Origin: an uncultured Odoribacter sp.
GTDB lineage: Bacteria > Bacteroidota > Bacteroidia > Bacteroidales > Marinifilaceae
Direction of reading: 5' to 3'
Length of the DNA: 64,000 nucleotides
Assembly: GCA_944321165.1 (NCBI GenBank)
Contig: CALUKE010000005.1
Coordinates: 124,001-188,000, forward strand
A model generated the notes under the pieces. It saw only the letters and a program-made list of their open reading frames with translations, was not told where the DNA came from and searched no databases. How positions within the stretch are numbered: the first letter of the stretch is position 1; each line of letters opens with the position of its first letter. The position numbers and the translations under genes were made by a program. Shown here piece by piece: positions 63,724 through 64,000 of the stretch.

Positions 63724-64000
63724 TTATTTTAATTTGTATAAAACGACAAAAGGATGACATAATTCTTTAGAAAAGTCTGTAGTTTCAATTTCTTCCATAA
63801 TCTGTTGACTTAGTTCACCTTTTATATTTTCCTTTTTATAATTGCAATTTTCGGGAATAATTAGTGAAATATAAAAATCTTGGTATGTACCTTTGGGAGT
63901 AATTGCGTTTGAAATACCTGTTGTTGTCAGTTTTGAATAGTTTTTAATTTGTTTGGTTTTCAAGTTGTATACGGCTGTATATAGTTTTGACAGATTAATA
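63724..64000 (-). CDS. Duplicate 6-bladed beta-propeller gene, 3' end only
   Basis: The window ends inside this gene; its C-terminal region is visible (KQIKNYSKLTTTGISNAITPKGTYQDF...CHPFVVLYKLK). It closely matches the 57.3-kb propeller gene in nucleotides and protein up to a one-base difference near the end. This copy keeps the intact reading frame. The 5' part and any upstream operon members lie outside the window. Confidence 0.72.
   Translation of the reverse strand, partial: INLSKLYTAVYNLKTKQIKNYSKLTTTGISNAITPKGTYQDFYISLIIPENCNYKKENIKGELSQQIMEEIETTDFSKELCHPFVVLYKLK

Overview
The window reads as a chromosome segment of a gut-type Bacteroidales bacterium. The grounds are a SusC/SusD pair with FecR and an ECF sigma factor, several SPII lipoproteins, the rpmB-rpmG-DUF4295 ribosomal trio, upstream regions with TAnnTTTG-type -7 boxes, and a near-absence of Shine-Dalgarno sequences. 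Large proteins of the Odoribacter/Butyricimonas type make Odoribacteraceae my best guess, but only from general resemblance. Most of the segment is housekeeping sequence at moderate GC. It is interrupted by AT-rich accessory patches at about 43.5-44.9 kb and 62.6-64 kb.

Layout. 1-6.8 kb: the 5' part of a class A PBP, an OmpA-family protein, adenylate kinase, an M3 peptidase lipoprotein and the ribosomal trio. 6.8-17.1 kb: a secreted YD-repeat-like protein, then a nutrient-uptake operon (FecR, STN-type SusC, SusD, fasciclin lipoprotein, small lipoprotein) read leftward from a divergently transcribed ECF sigma gene. 17.2-26.6 kb: an MBL hydrolase, an initiator tRNA, a DMT transporter, a GNAT, a very large triple-AAA+ protein, an HMA-AraC regulator and a copper-type P-ATPase. 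26.7-35.8 kb: a serine hydrolase, transketolase, an S9 peptidase, RelA and endonuclease III. 35.9-40.3 kb: a TonB-dependent receptor with a DUF4374-like lipoprotein and a TetR regulator. 40.6-46.5 kb: lipA-lipB, a PAP2 phosphatase, an IS256 transposase remnant, an orphan immunity-like gene beside a decayed toxin, and a frameshifted M60 peptidase. 46.6-57.3 kb: uvrA, an NSS transporter, guaA, an NrnA-like protein, a DUF1904 protein, MarR, pepD, free-Met-R-sulfoxide reductase and a TPR protein. 57.3-64 kb: a leftward cassette of beta-propeller lipoproteins, thioredoxin-like CxxC lipoproteins, an O-antigen-ligase/TPR protein and a TolC-type channel. It runs off the right edge.

The most unusual items are these. 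First, the 1149-residue triple-AAA+ protein has lost the Mg-coordinating Walker A Thr/Ser and the usual arginine-finger position in all three modules, and the Walker B Glu in two of them. It is followed 15 bp later by a regulator that fuses a CxxC metal-binding domain to an AraC HTH, next to copA. copA itself carries a fused C-terminal CopZ-like domain, and an inverted repeat brackets its -7 box. Second, the cell-envelope cassette at 57.3-64 kb holds two homologous beta-propeller genes, one with a frameshifted tail. Third, there are three decay events: an M60 gene broken by an apparent TA loss, a polymorphic-toxin relic with an intact downstream immunity-like gene, and an internally deleted IS256 transposase.
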